In this document: positions 35,301-46,160 of the stretch, piece after piece
How the letters are laid out: each line of letters begins with the position of its first letter
How positions within the stretch are numbered: the first letter of the stretch is position 1
NCBI GenBank assembly: GCA_019096195.1
Contig: JAGTXK010000031.1
Location: 47,868-111,867 of the forward strand
Length of the DNA: 64,000 nt
Origin: Boletus sp. NGJ
Taxonomy: Eukaryota; Basidiomycota; Agaricomycetes; Boletales; Boletaceae
Direction: 5' to 3'
Made by a program: the position numbers and the translations under genes
The notes under the pieces: model-generated
Databases searched by the model: none
Told to the model about the DNA's origin: nothing
The model's input: the letters and a program-made list of their open reading frames with translations, nothing else

Positions 35301-35924
35301 TTTGATAGACAAAGTGGTGTTGTTTCACACTAATGTTCAGTATGTGTCCAGCCATACAAGAAGCACCTGGGCATGGAGGAGAGTGAATGCTGTGGATTCA
35401 GTTGTCAGCTAACATCCTGCCATATATCACCAATGCCGAGCTGCAATGATGTGTCTTTCAGCTGATGAGGAGATGATGGCTCAGCATCAGCCTCTGAAGG
35501 ATGAGGATCTGAAGATTAGCACTGCAGTCGCCATGCCGAATGCCAGAAACCATCAAACTTCTGGGATGGCCTGGTTCTGGTCGATGGATGTACCTGGGGA
35601 CACGGAGATGAATGATTGGATGTCCGAATGTAATATGATTTCATCTGACTCAGTATTAGGCGTCCTGCTAATGGTTTCACCAGTTTGCTGAGTACATTGG
35701 TTATGTGCCAAAGTAACAATGACTGGAAAGAGGAGAATGAACTGTTGAAGACCAAGTTTGAATTGACCATCAATTTCTTCAACCATAAATCCTCTGAATG
35801 GGCATGGCGATCCGCTAACAGTCTGCAGAAGGGTCTCCGAGGTCAGGCATGCTATGCAGCCCAGCAACAATCAATGTATGCTCAGCTGCGGGACCAGTGC
35901 CATGTGGAGTGGGAAGGTTGCTGA
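32333..35924 (+). pseudogene. KDZ transposase of KDZ-2, all domains present but broken
   Basis: ATG 32333 (MPKNPYKRKINPGRVTHAAW). Zinc region at about 32715-32950: HEWVAHKDEFLQSLLDMEAP, ECSVC, CSDCF, then Cys and HPFH-like ligands. Middle: SDYLTIVDVTSIHFITVNYC, FTFSVLDDFI, LLKLLKWNGF, LFCPICPQPGINV. Catalytic candidates: MDGNFKAEHM (Asp at 33743), FYDINC (Asp at 34204), GAGWVDGE with LW (about 34387), and IGIWHMHRHQASCF. C-terminus: GQANDALHEVQLALIDK, AWFWSMDVPGDTEMNDWM, ending EWEGC at 35922. KDZ proteins are DDE transposases making 8-bp duplications. Several frame breaks go beyond introns (for example 33840-34010, 34515-35180). Confidence 0.88.
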
Positions 35925-36090
35925 GAATTAGAACGGGTGGGGGATTTTGACAGTAGTCCCATTGTCTGATTGCGATGATCAGCTGCTTATTGTCTTTGAC
36001 ACTGGGAGTTTCCAAACTTCGGCTCCCATACCATATATAAAGTCAAGCTTCCGAATAGAATGTTCGATTGAACCTTCCCCTCATCCCATC

Positions 36091-36856
36091 ATGGAGACAA
36101 TTGAAAACATGTCCACATCCAATTTCCACCTTATCCTTTGGCATTACAAGTGCAGGATTGAAGTCGCCATCACCCATCTCACCCAAGTTCCCATGCTGAT
36201 GAATGGCCGGCAACTTGGTATGACAACCTGCAGGTGCAGAAGCGGTATGCCCACCCAATTACTTTGGACAATAACTTCCTAACCATATCAAATTCTAGCA
36301 AACATTTGGTTTCTTTCTCGTGGCATATGCACCTCGGCAAACGGTCCCCCCCCTAACCCCGGCATGCTCCAGCTTCATTAAAGTAGGAATGTCACCAGAG
36401 GCCCTGCAAGCCAGTATCTTGGCTTGCAATCCGGCTGGATTTGATGGCCTGAGGAGAACCATGCAGAGCTTTTGCCTGACTGGCAGCCTGCCATTGGTGG
36501 GCCGATGTTCAGATTCAAAGAACCATGGTGGGTGGGCGACATGCCGAGCTATTACTTGGTGGATGAGGTGAGAGGTTTGGTGGATGCACTCACGAAGGCT
36601 GATGACTTTGTTCGGAGTATGTATTTTCAGGCTTTTAGGCCATCATTGTTGCCAGCTTATATTTCACCAGGGTATTTGGCCTGAGAATGAATCTCCAATG
36701 GATAGGGCTCATAACGCCCGATTGGAGAAGATAGAGGCGGGAATTCTGGCCGAGCTGGAGCAGAATATGGCCGAGCTTGAGAAGACCGAGGCAACTCTGG
36801 TAGAGTCATGGGTTGACGTGGGGCGGCTCCACAAATTGCGTCGCGCACATAGGTGA
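36091..36856 (+). pseudogene. orfC of KDZ-2 (unknown, C-terminal coiled coil)
   Basis: ATG 36091 (METIENMSTSNFHLILWHYK) about 165 bp after the transposase stop, same strand. First exon CRIEVAITHLTQVP; GT-AG intron about 36244-36298; second exon with LTPACSSFIKVGMSPEAL, then one frameshift, PDWQPAIGGPMFRFKEPWW and GDMPSYYLVDE. A last exon reads ESPMDRAHNARLEKIEAG, ELEQNMAELEKTEATLV and stops at 36856. That last part has heptad spacing like a coiled coil and is conserved in KDZ-3. No known family recognised. Convergent with the TET/JBP gene, whose end lies about 50 bp away. Confidence 0.58.
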
Positions 36857-36905
36857 TTTAGCCTTGCTACATCCTCCTATATAATCCAGTCCATTTCTTT
36901 GTAAT

Positions 36906-38260
36906 CTACGACTGTCTGCTCCATGTACTATACTCCACATAGTTGCAATGGGGAATGCTGAAGTATTCATGGACATTGTCTCGCATGTAGAATGCCAGAA
37001 CTCCCCGATCACCGTCTGCTGCACCAACACCATGCTCTAACATCTGTCCAGAAAGGCCAAGAATGGTTCCTGGAGGATATTGAAGTTGTCGTTTGATGGT
37101 TGGAATGATGAAATCAAGTTCAGCATGGTTGCTGACCATGACAAGCAGATCCAGCCACTGAGGCTGACCATGAACGTCAGTGTGGAGAGGGCTCATGCGG
37201 TTAGCCATAATAGACACCACGTTATATATGGATGCCCATGATTTGAAGACATCTTTGAAATCCGGATCTTCCTGTTTGGTGGCCCAATTGCTGAACTGAA
37301 ACATGGCCTCCCATCCGGTTGAGTACATGTTGGGATGCATTATAGCAAGGGTGGCAGCAAGAAGGGCTGTATGTTCTTACATGGCCTAAACCCATTCCCT
37401 GGCCCCATTACCATCCCAGGCACCCTTCAAGAGGGCCGAGACTTCAGGTCCATCTGGGTCACCCTAAATGCTGAGCAGGATGAATGAAGAAGGTCACCAT
37501 ATTTGACTTAACTTACACTTCGGCCTTGTTGAAACCAAGCAGGGGAGAGGTTAATCGACCCTCAAATGTCCACCTCAGATTGGAAGTATTTAGGCAAGGT
37601 TCGCCAAGCTTGCTGTGGCTTCCCAGACACACTTTGGGAGAGAGGACTGGTAAGAAGGCGCAGATGATCCCAAATATATAACTTTATGATCGATTGGTAA
37701 TGACTCATGCTTAATATGTAATGAACCTACCTGGTTCGGCTGACTTAAAGCTCCTGGCAGATACCACAGCAGGATATATCCAGATTGATCAGTGATTATT
37801 GAGGGTTCTGTGAGTTGCTCATACTGTTGGTCATCGAGGCCAGTAGTCGGTTCGAGTTCATTCCTGTCCTGACTCTTTGAATGGCCCCCTCTTTTCATTC
37901 GCTCACTGAGCTGAATACTGTCAATATCCCCTATGATCACTGAGAGGGAATGAGCTTCACAATCTCATCACCCAAGGGGAAATTCATACCTTGGTTTTGA
38001 AAGGCAGTGACCATAATTCTTATCATCCGATCTGCCTCACAAATAGTCTCAAGGGGAATGATTCGGTGTGGGAGGGTGATCTGCATGCCAGACTGCAATG
38101 ATGCCTTGAATCTAGTCACCATGTAGGTTGCCAAAGTGTCGGTATAGAACATTGCCCATTTGCTTGGAATATGTGAATGATGCATGGTTTGTAGATGGGT
38201 GATTTGAGATGTGTATGGAAGGGATGGACTTATTGGGGAGAAATGCCCAATATATACCAA
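36906..38260 (-). pseudogene. TET/JBP-like 2-oxoglutarate/Fe(II) dioxygenase of KDZ-2
   Basis: TET/JBP enzymes oxidise 5-methylcytosine or thymine in DNA using Fe(II) and 2-oxoglutarate. Exons on the minus strand: FYTDTLATYMVTRFKASL and LETICEADRMIRIMVTAFQN (38260-37937); SGYILLWYLPGALSQPNQV (37940-37740); INLSPAWFQQG-type block near 37530-37560; then the double-stranded beta-helix core 37340-36906. The core keeps the iron ligands HTD (37176-37184), distal His in LEHGVG (37032) and the 2-oxoglutarate Arg in YMRDNVHEY (36981). Two in-frame stops (TAA 37377, TAG 37386) lie just before the core, so the gene is broken although the active site is intact. KDZ-linked TET/JBP genes are known from basidiomycetes. 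Confidence 0.82.
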
Positions 38261-38529
38261 CTCAGCTATTTCCGAGGGTGATGTTTCAAAATTCTGGCAG
38301 CCAGGGAATTTGCAACATATATAATATGGTTAGAAGGGCAGCATTTTCACCAGGATACTATGCAGGCAAGTGAATTTGAGGATAAATGGGTGTGATTGGA
38401 AGGGAGCAATATCCCAGCTTGGTTCTCCTCCCCCTACAAGCCTCGGTTCCCCATACCCTGCAACCCATCCACATTGGTGGGTGTGTGCATTACCAGTCTG
38501 AATTAATTTCTCTCCTATCCACCTCAGGC

Positions 38530-39924
38530 CTGTCCGAATATGAGCATCCCAGGCTTGTCTGAATGCATTAAGGTGTGTTTCCCCTGATCACCTCAGGGCC
38601 TTCCAAATACATCTCAGTGTATCCACTCCTACCTACCTTGGGCCTGCTTGAATAGATCTACAGGTGCATTACTTACCTTGCCCAGATTAGTCCGAATGCA
38701 TCGAGGTGAGTTCCCCCAGACCACCCCCAGGCTGTCTGAATAAATTGAAGCATTTTCTCCCTTCCCCCCTCAGGCCTGCTCAAACATGTCGACGAGTCCA
38801 TCCATCACCCCATCCAGGTTCAAATGCATTGAGGTGCATTCCCTCCTGTCACTCCACATAATGCAGTCACCCTTTCCCCTACTACACGACAAGCCTGCTT
38901 GCAAATCTGAATACATCGAGGTCTGTCTCTCTACCCCCCTTGGGCCTGCTTGAATATGTTGATGAGTCCATCAGTCACCCTGACAAGGCTTGTCTGAATG
39001 CATTGAGATGTGTTCCCCTGAGCATCCCAGGCCTGTCTGAATATATTGAGTTGAGTTCCCCCCTGCCACTCCAGGCCCGTCCGAATGCATCGAGGTGAGC
39101 TCCCCCCACCACTCCAGGCCCGTTCGAATACATCAAGGCCTGCCCCCTATCCTCCTCGGGCCTGCTCGAATATGTTGATGAGTCAGTCTGCCATCCTGCC
39201 CAGGCTCATCTGAATTCATCAACATGCATTCCCCCAAGCATCCCAGGCCCATCCAAATGCATCCAGGTGAGTTCTCCCCTATCACTCCAGGCCCATCCAA
39301 ATGCATCGAGGCTCATCCACCTGCCCCTCTTGGGCCTGCTCAAATATATTAATGAGTCCATCAGTCACCCTGCCCAGGCTTGTCCGAATGCATCAAGGTA
39401 TGTCCCCCTCAAACCACCTTGGGCCCTCCTGAATACATCAACATATGCAAACCTGCCCATTTCAGGCCTATCCAAATGCACTGATGATTGCATCACTCAC
39501 CCTGCCCAGGCTTGTCTGTATACATTGAGGTATCTCCCCCTCACCCTGCTCAGGCCTGTCCATTAGCAATGAGCTTTCCCCCCTCACACCCTTCAGGCCT
39601 GCTTGGATTCCACATGCTTGGTATTTTATTCACTCAGGCCTACAGGCATTCTTCAGGCTTGATTATGGAGAGCATGCTTGGGCCCAAAGATGATATTCAG
39701 ACTAGGTCATACAACCCCCCCTTAGGCCCCTTCTTATTTATCAAGCTTTCCTTGATTATGTATTGGTAGGCCCTCCCATAATCTACTAATACTCATACCC
39801 TTGGGCCTGCCTGTGTCTCATGTCCCCCCACACCTCGGGCCTGTGCTGGGGCCATCCATACCAATCAGGCATTTTGCAAGCAGGCTTGTCATGTAGTATG
39901 GAAAAAGGTGACTGCATTATGTGC
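38530..39924. repeat. KDZ-2 right subterminal array and terminal inverted repeat
   Basis: Inverted counterpart of 23500-24540, with units such as CCCAGGCTTGTCTGAATGCA and GGGCCTGCTCGAATATGTTG. It ends GACTGCATTATGTGC at 39924. An additional copy of the terminal sequence, in left-end orientation, lies inside at 38854-38905. The array is about 350 bp longer than the left one. Confidence 0.85.
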
Positions 39925-39944
39925 AACCCCCCCCCCCCCCCCAA
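39925..39944. repeat. Right target duplication of KDZ-2 with a C16 run
   Basis: AA, sixteen C, AA. The left flank is AACCCCAA, so this is best read as the duplication with slippage in the C run. Confidence 0.6.
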
Positions 39945-40034
39945 ACACAAAACACAAATCAAAATAGCACCACCATACATCTCAATTCCAATAACCCTGC
40001 AACAGAATGTGGACCTGCCACACCAGGCACTACC

Positions 40035-40949
40035 TGTTACGCCGGGTAACAATTGTGACACGTTCCCGTATAATCCCAACACCTGTTGGATTACCGGACT
40101 AGCAGGCTTGAGGAAGAGATCACTTAACCTCCAGAGGCCCAAATACCCTCTGACTGGGAACCACTGCTAGCTTTACGTAGAGCGCTATGTTACCTCTATG
40201 ACCAATGGCGGAGTCTCGGATTTGGAATGCCGGTGGCGGAGTCCCGGTCTTGCTGGATTGCTGGTGGCGGAGTCCCGGTCTTACTGGGTCAGTGGCGGAG
40301 TCCTGACCTACTACGACCAACCCCTGTTGGTCGTTGGAGTTGCCGAAGCTTTAGGAGCTGGTTACGGCAACGACAGCGCACAAGTGCGAAATGAAGAGGA
40401 GGATGATCACAAGCACGAGGGCGAGCACCTCCAGAGCGTGGGAGAAGGCTTCTGAGGTGAAGTGGAACCTTGGCGGGAGAAGCTGTAGATTACACGGGAA
40501 GATGTGTAGATCTAGGTTAAGGTTACATGAAGGGCCCGCGTCCCTATTTATAGACCTTGCCCCTCTAGGGCAGGCTTCATGACGAGTATAGTAATATCTA
40601 GTCGCAGACAAGAGATTACTATAAGTGGATCAAGGCATGAATCGAAACAGGAAGGTAGGAATACTGGGCTATGTATGAGAGAACACAGCTGAGGAGGCAA
40701 TGTCAATGATCGGATCGAGAAGGAAGAAGACATATATCAATGAAATAGGAAGGCGGTGTCCATACCAAACGGGTAGGTTCCTAAAAAGGGAGTTACAAGT
40801 AACTTCCTAGAAAGGTAGTTCCGAATGGGGCGATGCCTGAGTTGGGGTTGTGGGGGAATCCCTGGTCGGAGTCGAAGAAGAGGTCGTCCCATAGGCCTAT
40901 GGGGGGAGAGGGAAGGGGAAAAGATGTACCCCCTTCGGTAACCGTAACA
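40035..40949 (+). repeat. Solo LTR family B (915 bp), best-preserved copy
   Basis: TGTTACGCCGGG at the start and CCGTAACA at the end, with perfect 5-bp target duplication CTACC (40030-40034 and 40950-40954). It keeps many CpG sites that are TpG or CpA in the other copies. Internal tandem repeat at about 40205-40310: four units round GGTGGCGGAGTCCCGGTCTT. A TATTTATAG box at about 40545 may be the promoter. Inserted in sequence just upstream of the LINE fragment. Confidence 0.94.
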
Positions 40950-41065
40950 CTACCAGCCTACCAACCAACATGCAACATAGCCAAACAAACTCAGAAACAC
41001 ATACCCCTACCTGGGCTACCTCATGAAACCATAGAACAACCATATACAGCCAACATATACAAACT

Positions 41066-41490
41066 ATGACAGACTCACAGACGACATCTAACACACAGAA
41101 CAACACCACCACACACCCCAACCAAACCCCTAAAACACCTGCTGACCCCCAACTCCCTTCAACTGCAAACCCCTCTGACACAAACAAAAAAATGATCGCA
41201 AGCAAACATCCTCATCACCACCCTAAACATCAAAGGACAATCACACTCAGCAAATGGAATCACACACAGCCAAATAACAAAGTGGATTGATGTACATAAA
41301 CTGATGCACCAGAAACAAAGTATCCTTTGTCTCCAAGAAACTCACATGGATCACAAATACCTCACAAACATAGATCAATTATTTGGTAAATGCACACTGT
41401 CCATGCCTCAATAAACCCAAATAACCCAATCTCCTCAGCTGGTGTTGCCTTTGTCATTAACAAGGAACAACTATGCCCAGAACAAACACA
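41066..41490 (+). pseudogene. LINE (non-LTR retrotransposon) endonuclease fragment
   Basis: A Thr/Pro/Asn-rich start from ATG 41066 is followed, after frame changes, by ITIHTLNIKGQSHSANG, QSILCLQETHMDHKYL, NIDQLFGKC and NPISSAGVAFVINKEQ. The LNIKG and QETH motifs are hallmarks of the apurinic-type endonuclease at the start of the second LINE frame, which nicks target DNA. Similarity ends near 41490; no reverse transcriptase follows. At least two frameshifts occur. Confidence 0.72.
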
Positions 41491-42320
41491 AGTGTCTGGT
41501 CATTGTGGTGTAGGAGGAAATTTTCTCATTCCTGTTACAGTATGTCTCTTTAAACCAGTTACTTGTTTGCCCCTGGAATGCAATTTGTTGTCATCTAACA
41601 GTTGTTATGTAGCACATGGTATGGACAGTGAAGACAGGGCATTGTTTGCCCTGGAATGCAATTTAGTGTCATCTAATGTTATAACATATGGTACAGGTGG
41701 CAAAGATAGAGCATTGCCATAAGTTCTCATGGGTCCTGGGTTGGTCTCAGGTATGTAGATTCCAACCTGTACCCATACCCATAGGTACCCATACCCAAGA
41801 CCCACCATGGGTACCTGGTACCCCTACAGTTCCCTAGTGATGAGTTGGTCTCAGACAGATGGATCACACTGGCATCATTCTCATTGGTTCATTCTGCAGA
41901 GTAATACCACATGGGGGACAGATCAGATCAATGCATACACACATCACCCTGCATCTATGTGCGATGGACTGTTGAGTGTCGAGTACAAGCATCACATACC
42001 TGCACAATCATATCCCATGCAGGTATGGAGGTAGTTATAGTACTACACAATAATAGTGTGCATTGGAAATGGCGAGTATAAACAAAGCAAAGCACTAGCA
42101 AGATAGAGCAAGACAGCAAAACAAGAATACAAGATACTAGGCACTGAGATTCTAGCAAGACAGAGCAAGACAGTGAACAAGGATATAAGATGTATCTAAG
42201 CTTGTACACAAGATATGTTGATCAAATGGTACATTGATAGCAGTTACAGACAGCCAATATAAGCAAGGGTATCTGGAAAGCATTAACAGAGCAAGACAGC
42301 GAATGAGAATATAAATGTAA
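41491..42320. other. Mixed non-coding repeats
   Basis: Holds an approximate tandem duplication of about 70 bp (41575-41645 and 41649-41712; both start TGGAATGCAATTT and end with GGGCATTG or AGCATTG), a cluster of TACCCATA motifs (41760-41825), and AGCAAGACAG-type short repeats (42085-42310). No gene was recognised. Confidence 0.5.
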
Positions 42321-45217
42321 CTAGGCACCAAGATGTACATACAAGATTCATTGATCAAATGGTACATCCACTAATTTTTTCATCATCCTATTCAGCACTG
42401 ATGCAGCATGGGTATAATCCAGATGACCATGCTCAGCTATCATGTTGTCATAGAACACCGATGTAATCTTGTTTGTCTGAGCATTGTCCACCGCCCACAT
42501 CATCCCAATCATAGAATGGAATCTGGCGAACTGCATCGCCGACGCAAGATGCATCACCTCATCCAGACTGTCCTCATCTTTGACAGTCGTATGACATGCA
42601 GAGAGATATGCAAACTCGGGGTTCTCTAGTTCACACTGACTGATCCAGTCAATCATGAAGTGTTCATCATGGAGAGTGAATGTGGATTTGAATGGCTGGT
42701 TGTGATTTAGTATACCATGACATGCAAGGTGCACCCATTCATTCTTCCCAAGTTCCTCAGCCACCCATGTGATGCAGGACTCTTGAGCTTTGATGTGCGT
42801 GAATGTGGTGAGTCCATCAATGCACTGCTCAATGTTGGCTAGTTCAGCGCCAACCAAAACAAGTTCACTCTCACCCATGGCTTTCGCTTGACCTATACCA
42901 ATGAAGAGTTTCCCATTGGATGCAGAATGCATGAGAACATGACATCTAGCACAAATGAGGGCAGTGAGGGTTGGGGTATAAGATGAAATGTAGAGATTGG
43001 CGAGGTTCTGTTGCCCCTTCCTATATGGACTGGCAGCATGGAGGGAAAGAAGAGTGAACTCGGCAGTGGGGCACCACCAGATGTGCGATTGAGATGGAAG
43101 TACTGTCTGGAGGAAGTTCATAATGGGTGAAACAACCTCATCCCAGAGTTCCCACATAATGATGCCGAGATCTCTTGTGATGTCCATCAACTTTGCATGT
43201 ACAGTCAACATACTGAGCTTCAATGACAGTTGTCAGACACCATTCCTTGTGATTGATAATGAAATGTGAACGGGATTTAGTCGTTCAACTAGGACGATGA
43301 GTGCATCACAGCCATACTCGCTTGCATTTACAATGATGACGGGGCCCTCGCGGGCTGCCTGTTGGAGATCTGAGAAGAGCAGGGGTAGAAGGAAATTGGA
43401 GAGACCAGGCAACTCGTGGATTCTGGTGACAAGTGTCTCCAATTTAACATTGAGATGACACACCCAATCATGCTGATCTGGGCCAGGTGAATTAAGGGCA
43501 GTACGAATCAGCAGGGTCTGTTGCATGAACTCATCTGCCAACATCCTTCCTTGCAGGTCAAATGCAATGACATTATTAAGTGGAGAACCCAGTTGAGTGA
43601 GCTGGCTCCAAAGAACACCCTGATCCTGTTCTAGAAGCACAACTGCATCTCTGGGAGAGTGGTTGCGAAGGCAAGCTGAGAATAAGTCCACTGCAAGTGA
43701 CAACGTGATGTTCTTGAGGACAGTGTGATGTTGAGGCAGAGGTGGTAGAGTGGCGATGTGATGAATGAGTAAGTGAAGAGATGTTCAATAAGCTAGAAGG
43801 ATGGTGGGATGGTGGAAATCTTCGGCTACATAGATCCATGATCTAGCGGCAGACAGATCAGTGGATGACCCCACTGAGGGTGGACGTGCCAGTTGAGCAT
43901 AGATATTGAATAGCTCCTCCTTATCCTTTAACTGACTCAATGTTATAAATTGAGTACACAGGTACTCTGCAAGGTTAATCAGTGATTGCAATCGATCTGG
44001 GTGGCCTGGTGAGTGAAGCTCCAGTGCATCTCGGCCAAGGAGAATGGCCTTGTTGAGTTCCTCTATTGCCCCGAGCTGCTCGTACCGATTGAAAAAACAA
44101 ACTCCAAGGTTGTTCAATGACATTGAGCAATCTGGATGTCCCAGTGGGCGAAGCACCAGTGCAGCTCGGTCGAAGACAGTGGCCTCATTTAGATCCTTGA
44201 TCGCCCCGAGCTGCTTGTACTGGCTTGAGAGATGAACTGTGAGCTTGCTCAATGATGTTGAGCAATCTGGGTGCCCCAGTGGGCGAAGCACCAATGTGTC
44301 TTGATTGAGGACAATATCCTCATTGAGAGATCAACTACGAGGTTGTTCAATGATATTAAGCGATCTGGGTGCCCCAGTGGGCGAAGCATCAGTGTGTCTC
44401 AGTGGAGGACAATGGCCTTGTTGAGGTCCTTGATTGCTCTGAGCTGCTCATATCAAATTGAGAGGTCAACTGCAAGGTTGTTCAATGACATTGAGCGACC
44501 CGGGTGCCCCGGTGGGCAAAGCACTAGTGCGGCTCAGTCAAGGACAATAGCTTCGTTGAAATCCTTGATCACCCCGAATTGCTTGTACTGAGTTAAGAGG
44601 TCAACTGCGAGGTTGTTCAATGACATTGGGTGATTTGGGTGCCCCAGTGGGCAAAGCACCAGTGCATCTCGGTGGAGGACAATGGCCTTGTTGATATTCT
44701 CCATTGCCCCAAGTCGGTTGTAACAAGTGGAGAGATGCATTGCAAAGTTATTCAAAGACGTTGGATGGTCTGGGTGCCCCAATGGGCAAAGCTTCAGTGT
44801 GTCTTGGCTGAGGGCAATGGCCTCATTGAGGTCCTCTATCATCCCGAGCTGATTGTACTCAGTGGTGAGGTGAAGTCCAAGGTTGTTCAAAGCCATGAAC
44901 TGATCCAGGTGCTCTGCTGTACAGAGCGCCAGTGCATCTCAGCTGAGCAAAATGGCCTCTTCCAGGTCTGTCAGGGCCCCAAGCTGGCCATAATGATCAG
45001 CTAGATGAACTTCAAGGCATGTCAGGGAGATATATCGCTTAGGATGGCCGAGTGGGCAAAGTTCTAGTGCTTTGCGATCAAGGACGATCACCTCGTAGAT
45101 ATAATTGGTTCCACCTCCTTGCTTAAACATAACAGCAAGGAATATCGCCATTGAATGCAACTGATCAACTGGCAGAAATATCATTTCAACTCTGTCTGCG
45201 CCGGAGGTAAGTGACAA
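42321..45217 (-). pseudogene. TPR-CHAT protein (caspase-like HetF-associated peptidase), broken
   Basis: N-terminal part: about nine tandem 44-residue tetratricopeptide repeats of the form LGHPD.. SLNNLA...L..RYEQLGAIEDLNEAI (45217-43930). Then DAVVLLEQDQGVLWSQL (43600) and a C-terminal CHAT domain (43223-42348) with catalytic His in WVHLACHG (42717) and Cys in YLSACHT (42594). CHAT domains are caspase-fold proteases; TPR-CHAT proteins are expanded in mushrooms and thought to act in regulated cell death or non-self response. Breaks: TGA near 43788 and 43233, a TGA replacing the Trp of DQWILYVHLGA at the C-terminus, and a deletion plus frameshift near 44325 inside one repeat. The His-Cys dyad is intact. 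Confidence 0.85.
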
Positions 45218-46160
45218 TTACCTTTTGAATCCATCTGGTCTGACCGAACTTGTTTCAACACCACAGTTTGAAGAGACACTGGGGATATTGTGTGAGCGGA
45301 CCAGGTCCAAAAAGGCAACGATGCACAGGTTCTACTACTTGGCCAGGTGAATATGGAAACTGCACCCTCTAAATGAACTACTCATTCGATTTGTTGGGAA
45401 CCTCCTCGCTGTCTCATTCTCATTCACTATGTTTGATTGCATTGCACCATCAGCACAGGAAGTGGGAGAAGTGGGCTGGATTGTCCCCATGAGATTCTCA
45501 CTGTTCTAAAGGAAGTAAATTTCTTTTGTGCTGATTGTGCAAGTGTCTCCCTCATAACCTTTCTCTCCGGAGGATACACTATTCTGCTGGGATGCTTGCC
45601 GAGAGTATTGGAGGGTCCAGGAGGCAGTGAGAGTTGGCAACAGAAGGACAGTGGGGATAACATGAGGAATGCTGGGAACCCGTACCGCTGGCTCTCCTCC
45701 TCTAGAGAAAAGAGATCATCCTTGGAAAGGATGACAGAAGGAGTTGAATTCAAGTTATTCTGCCTGTGGTCCCTTGCAACTAAGTTTCAACATGCTTCCT
45801 CTTCCTTTTTCTCAGAAATGTGTCAATGCTCACATGTAAAGCTGCTCGAACTTCTTCCATAGCCTGTGCTTCCATGACTATGCTTGTTCGGCAAGCTTGT
45901 CCCAAGCGCTCCTTCCACGATCTCTCCACCTGTCTCTGTCCTGTCCACTTCTTGGATGTACCTCCATCCTGAGTACCCAAAAAGTGGAAACTTTGTGCTC
46001 TGTCTCAGTTGCTTCTTCCGAGCTGCTTGATGGCCAATTGGACATTAGTCATGGTTGTTTTCATGACTTCAGTGTCAGCAATGTCTACTCTCCGATGGCA
46101 ATGCCAACCATGCTATCTGTGTCACCATCTTGCAGGGATGTCAATTTGAACTGATCGAGT
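45218..46160 (-). other. Possible N-terminal region of the TPR-CHAT gene
   Basis: Minus-strand frames (45427-45753, 45780-45980) are short and share no recognised domain. Their position upstream of the TPR repeats, same strand, suggests 5' exons of the same gene or its promoter. One frame has TFLRKRKRKH near 45800. Confidence 0.25.

Larger units (their letters stand above)
23500..39924. mobile_element. KDZ-2: 16.4 kb KDZ DNA transposon with six-gene cargo
   Basis: Termini align in inverted orientation: left 23500-23720 and right 39705-39924 share ACAAGCCTGCTTGCAAAA, GCCTGATTGGTATGGATGG and a long block through TATTGGTAGGCC. Left flank AACCCCAA; right flank AA, sixteen C, AA, i.e. the same 8 bp with an expanded C run. 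Gene order: orfP (minus), orfZ (plus), orfW (minus), KDZ transposase (plus), orfC (plus), TET/JBP (minus). This is the most complete copy, inverted relative to KDZ-1. Two solo LTRs of family A sit inside (in orfP and orfZ). Confidence 0.85.

Noticed and set aside
38854-39924. Calling the nested-end segment a full separate transposon
   Set aside because: No 8-bp duplication was found around it, so it is reported only as an observation.
44044-45004. Plus-strand frames with repeated CPSGR / WVPQWAKHQC segments
   Set aside because: Antisense of the TPR repeats of the TPR-CHAT gene.
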